This document shows positions 16,434 through 18,378 of a stretch of 18,378 nt of DNA, piece after piece. The translations under genes were made by a program, and so were the position numbers. The notes under the pieces are model-generated. The model was given only the letters and a program-made list of their open reading frames with translations. It ran no database searches and was not told the DNA's origin. Numbering within the stretch: the first letter of the stretch is position 1; each line of letters starts with the position of its first letter. Origin of the DNA: SpSt-333 sp040751955 (lineage in GTDB: Bacteria > Bacteroidota > Ignavibacteria > UBA10030 > UBA8401); the NCBI GenBank assembly GCA_040751955.1, contig JBFMFY010000062.1:1-18378 (forward strand), given 5' to 3'.

Positions 16434-18167
16434 TTACTTCATCAAAATCATCTTTTTTAGTTGCGTTTTATTTCCACTCTGCAGCCGTGCAAAATATACT
16501 CCGCTGGAAAGTTTCGTTGCATCAAACGTTCGTTGATGATACACACCCGCTTCCAGCGGTTCGTTCACCAGCATCGCTACTTCCCTTCCAACCGCGTCGT
16601 AAATTTTGAGCGTTGTATGATCTGAAACCTGAAGTGTGAAACCGATTGTTGTTGTCGGATTGAACGGATTGGGATAATTTTGTTCGAGCGAAAATATTTG
16701 CGGAACACTGCCAACAGTCACTTCCACTTCCTGTGAGTATGAAAATTTTCCATCTCGGTCGATCTGTTTTAATCGATACAAATATTTTCCTGCTTTCTGT
16801 ATTCTATCGATAAACGAATACTCTTTCGGAGCGTTTGTTGTGCCGTTCCCTTCAACAAAGCCAATCTTAACGAATCCCTCGCTTACTTCACTCGTTTCCT
16901 CCTTTACAAGGGGGATTTGTTTCCGTTCAATTTCAAATCCGTAATTATTCACCTCCGTCGCTGTAATCCAGAATAATTCTGTGTTTCGTCCGTTGACTGA
17001 TGTCGTAAAAAGGACAAATGAAATCGGCAGAGGACTCCCCGATTCATTTTGCCAGTACAAATACGGATATCCATTATTAATCCCATCACCGATGTACCAA
17101 ATATTTGCATCCCATCCGGCATTTAGAAAAGTGGATTGATCTTTCATCTCGGTCGTCGTCTTGCCGGTTCCGGCTGCACTGCTGCTAAGTCCGGAAGTTT
17201 GCGTATCCCAAAAACAGTTTGTAATGGTTGAAGAGCCAAAGATTGCTCCGACGAATCCTCCCACATCGGAGGTACCTGTCACAGTTCCTGTACTGAAACA
17301 ATTGCTGATATCAGGCGATCCATCGCTTAATCCGAGAAATCCACCTGCAATATCGCCACCGGACACGTTTCCGGTTGCATAACAATTTTGCACAGTTGAG
17401 GAATAGCTGTTCCCTGCAAATCCTCCCGTCTCGTTTGGTCCCGAAACAGCTCCACTGCTGTAACAAGCAATAGCTGTTGAACTTCCCAATATCCCCACAA
17501 ATCCTCCGTCATCAAAATCGGTTCCTGTGACCGAAACGGTGCTGAAAGATTTGCTTAATGTGGACCCCCAACAAGCACCTACGAGTCCACCTGTGTTTGT
17601 TGCGCCGCTAACGGAACCGGAACTGTGGCACCACCTAACAACCGTCCCCCCGTCGGCATAGCCGATGAGTGCACCTACATTGTCCCTACCTGCTACAACG
17701 CCATTCGTAACACCGAGACTGTCAATGACAGCCCCAAATGTGTATCCGAAGAGAGCAACGTTATCGATTGCGCTTTTGGAGATATGAAGGTTGTCTATTG
17801 CGTATCCATTTCCGTAATATGTTCCGGTGAACTTCACAGTGCTGTTTCCGATTGGGAGAAATCCATCATTATTACCCGCACTCGTCCCATCGTTTGGGTC
17901 ATCAAACAGATCGCCGTTCGTATTGTCGTCGGTATTGTCCCAGTACTGGGTCGCCGAAGCGTTAATATCGGTCTGTTGAACGAACACCCTGCCCCACGCG
18001 GTATCGGATTGCGCCAGCCATGAGAGCTCAGCAAGCGACGTGATAATGTACGGATCAACGGAAGTGCCGCTCCCAGAAGGAGCAGTTGCTGTTTGGGCAA
18101 ACAGTGCAATCGGGATTGACAGAAAAATGACCGCTGCAATTGTGTAACGAAGAATCATTAATTTCAT
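16434..18167 (-). CDS. T9SS-exported GLUG-repeat protein
   Basis: 577 residues. Signal peptide 1-25 (ending ALFAQ), then the start of a right-handed beta-helix-like region (about 36-160; P-Y-I-I-T-S-L-A-E-L, F-T-G-T-Y-Y-G-N-G-Y). Six GLUG-type repeats of 27-28 residues follow at 161-326 (x-x-x-G-G-F-V-G...S-x-x-x-N-C-Y-A-T-G-x-V-S-G), then an Fn3-like segment (about 380-485) and a T9SS type A sorting domain (491-577). GLUG-repeat proteins are surface adhesin- or protease-associated in many bacteria; no catalytic motif is visible here, so a binding or adhesin role is the best guess. ATG 18167 has GGAGG 4 bp upstream. The C-terminal 190 residues closely resemble those of the giant protein at 4332-12140. 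A promoter-like motif and a palindrome precede it, and the insertion sequence begins only 87 bp upstream. Confidence 0.88.
   Translation of the reverse strand: MKLMILRYTIAAVIFLSIPIALFAQTATAPSGSGTSVDPYIITSLAELSWLAQSDTAWGRVFVQQTDINASATQYWDNTDDNTNGDLFDDPNDGTSAGNNDGFLPIGNSTVKFTGTYYGNGYAIDNLHISKSAIDNVALFGYTFGAVIDSLGVTNGVVAGRDNVGALIGYADGGTVVRWCHSSGSVSGATNTGGLVGACWGSTLSKSFSTVSVTGTDFDDGGFVGILGSSTAIACYSSGAVSGPNETGGFAGNSYSSTVQNCYATGNVSGGDIAGGFLGLSDGSPDISNCFSTGTVTGTSDVGGFVGAIFGSSTITNCFWDTQTSGLSSSAAGTGKTTTEMKDQSTFLNAGWDANIWYIGDGINNGYPYLYWQNESGSPLPISFVLFTTSVNGRNTELFWITATEVNNYGFEIERKQIPLVKEETSEVSEGFVKIGFVEGNGTTNAPKEYSFIDRIQKAGKYLYRLKQIDRDGKFSYSQEVEVTVGSVPQIFSLEQNYPNPFNPTTTIGFTLQVSDHTTLKIYDAVGREVAMLVNEPLEAGVYHQRTFDATKLSSGVYFARLQSGNKTQLKKMILMK
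17190..17687 (-). repeat. Six GLUG-type repeats
   Basis: Residues 161-188, 189-215, 216-243, 244-270, 271-298 and 299-326 of the GLUG-repeat protein. Each has a G-G-x-x-G core, a conserved Cys or Ser near the middle and a closing V-[ST]-G. The last repeat breaks into C-F-W-D-T-Q-T-S-G, a common closing form in GLUG proteins. Confidence 0.85.
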
Positions 18168-18181
18168 GCATCCTCCATTAA

Positions 18182-18201
18182 TTAAGATATTTTTATCTTA
18201 A
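18182..18201. promoter_or_regulatory. Perfect palindrome before the GLUG-repeat gene (operator or leader hairpin)
   Basis: TTAAGATA-tttt-TATCTTAA has 8-bp arms and lies between the promoter candidate (18213-18244) and the ribosome site (18171-18176). At this position it would be in the 5' leader and could bind a dimeric regulator or form an RNA hairpin next to the ribosome site. It is AT-rich, so chance cannot be excluded. Confidence 0.45.
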
Positions 18202-18212
18202 ATAAACGTGAG

Positions 18213-18244
18213 TTAATATATAACTGGTACTTAAAACCTGCAAA
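18213..18244 (-). promoter_or_regulatory. Bacteroidota-type promoter candidate for the GLUG-repeat gene
   Basis: Minus strand: TTTG (18244-18241), exactly 20 bp, then TATATTAACT (18220-18211). This is the same layout and nearly the same -7 element as the TonB receptor candidate at 4213-4244. The insertion-sequence boundary (18255) is 10 bp upstream of TTTG, so the core promoter appears to be spared. Confidence 0.45.
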
Positions 18245-18254
18245 TATTTATTTA

Positions 18255-18378
18255 GGGGCTTGACTAGCAGAGAGTAGTAAAATATCTTGTAAGTCAATGC
18301 CACAGAATAAGTTGAGTAAATACAAGCAGAGAAAAATTATTTTCTGCTTTTCCAATGAGTTGACAGCAGTGCAAACAT
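18255..18378 (+). mobile_element. End of an IS1595-like insertion sequence, right copy (partial)
   Basis: It begins at GGGGCTTGACTAGCAG and runs out of the window in the opposite direction to the left copy, so both copies present the same IS end to the interior. The flank next to it is AT-rich (TTTATTTA, 18247-18254). The IS lies 10 bp upstream of the GLUG gene's promoter candidate. Confidence 0.7.
18297..18378 (+). CDS. IS1595-family-like transposase, N-terminal fragment (runs off the right edge)
   Basis: The ATG at 18297 opens 27 full codons identical in translation to the fragment at 1-83, plus one base. It starts 42 bp inside the IS terminus, a normal distance for a small single-gene insertion sequence. 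No clear Shine-Dalgarno sequence is seen. The family call rests on the short basic N-terminus and the E-L-T-A-V-Q-T motif only. Confidence 0.6.
   Translation, partial: MPQNKLSKYKQRKIIFCFSNELTAVQT

Larger units (their letters stand above)
18252..18378. repeat. 127-bp terminal inverted repeat, right arm
   Basis: Exact reverse complement of 2-128. It runs to the last base of the window, so its outer limit is unknown. See the left arm for how the last three inner bases are interpreted. Confidence 0.97.

Noticed and set aside
1..18378. A proven composite transposon
   Set aside because: Only one end of each IS is visible, target duplications cannot be tested, and the boundary may be an assembly effect.

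Overview
The window is one contiguous stretch in which every chromosomal gene I can support is read from the minus strand. Two features point to a Bacteroidota/FCB-group bacterium, with Ignavibacteria, Kapabacteria or a relative most likely. Two secreted proteins end in the type IX secretion (T9SS) sorting signature (QNYPNPFNP...TTIGF...GREVA.LVNE...GVYFARL...KKM.LMK), and there is a periplasmic-propeller histidine kinase and a carboxypeptidase-regulatory-like TonB receptor. The lineage is inferred from protein style only.

Both ends (1-125 and 18255-18378) carry the same end of an insertion sequence in opposite orientation. Each copy holds the first 27 codons of a transposase that looks like the IS1595 family (IS1016/ISPna2-like). 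The exact inverted repeat is 127 bp, 2-128 against 18252-18378.

In transcription order (high to low coordinates): (1) a promoter-like motif, a palindrome and a T9SS-exported GLUG-repeat protein (18167-16434), closed by a hairpin terminator; (2) a two-component pair, a membrane histidine kinase with 14 propeller blades (about 16352-13350) overlapping by 8 bp a NarL/LuxR-type response regulator (13357-12707); (3) a 195-bp intergenic region dense in inverted repeats; (4) a receiver-only CheY-like protein (12511-12137) whose stop overlaps the start of a 2602-residue secreted protein (12140-4332); (5) a terminator, then a TonB-dependent receptor (4153-1553) and a small periplasmic DUF6265-like protein (1548-1072) in one operon; (6) a terminator directly followed by a family 2 glycosyltransferase (995-183).

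The large protein is the most striking object. Four modules, each an Ig-like (Big_5/SbsA-like) domain followed by exactly seven FG-GAP/VCBS calcium-loop repeats, give 28 blades, i.e. four predicted seven-bladed propellers. They are followed by an Fn3-like domain, a LamG-like domain with a polyglycine insert, a beta-rich module, a second Fn3-like segment and the T9SS signal. A working model, which is inference, is a sensory locus in which the propeller kinase and its regulator control surface proteins exported by T9SS, with the dyad-rich region as the likely control point and the CheY-like receiver made in fixed ratio to the giant protein by translational coupling. No tRNA, rRNA, CRISPR array or prophage gene was seen.
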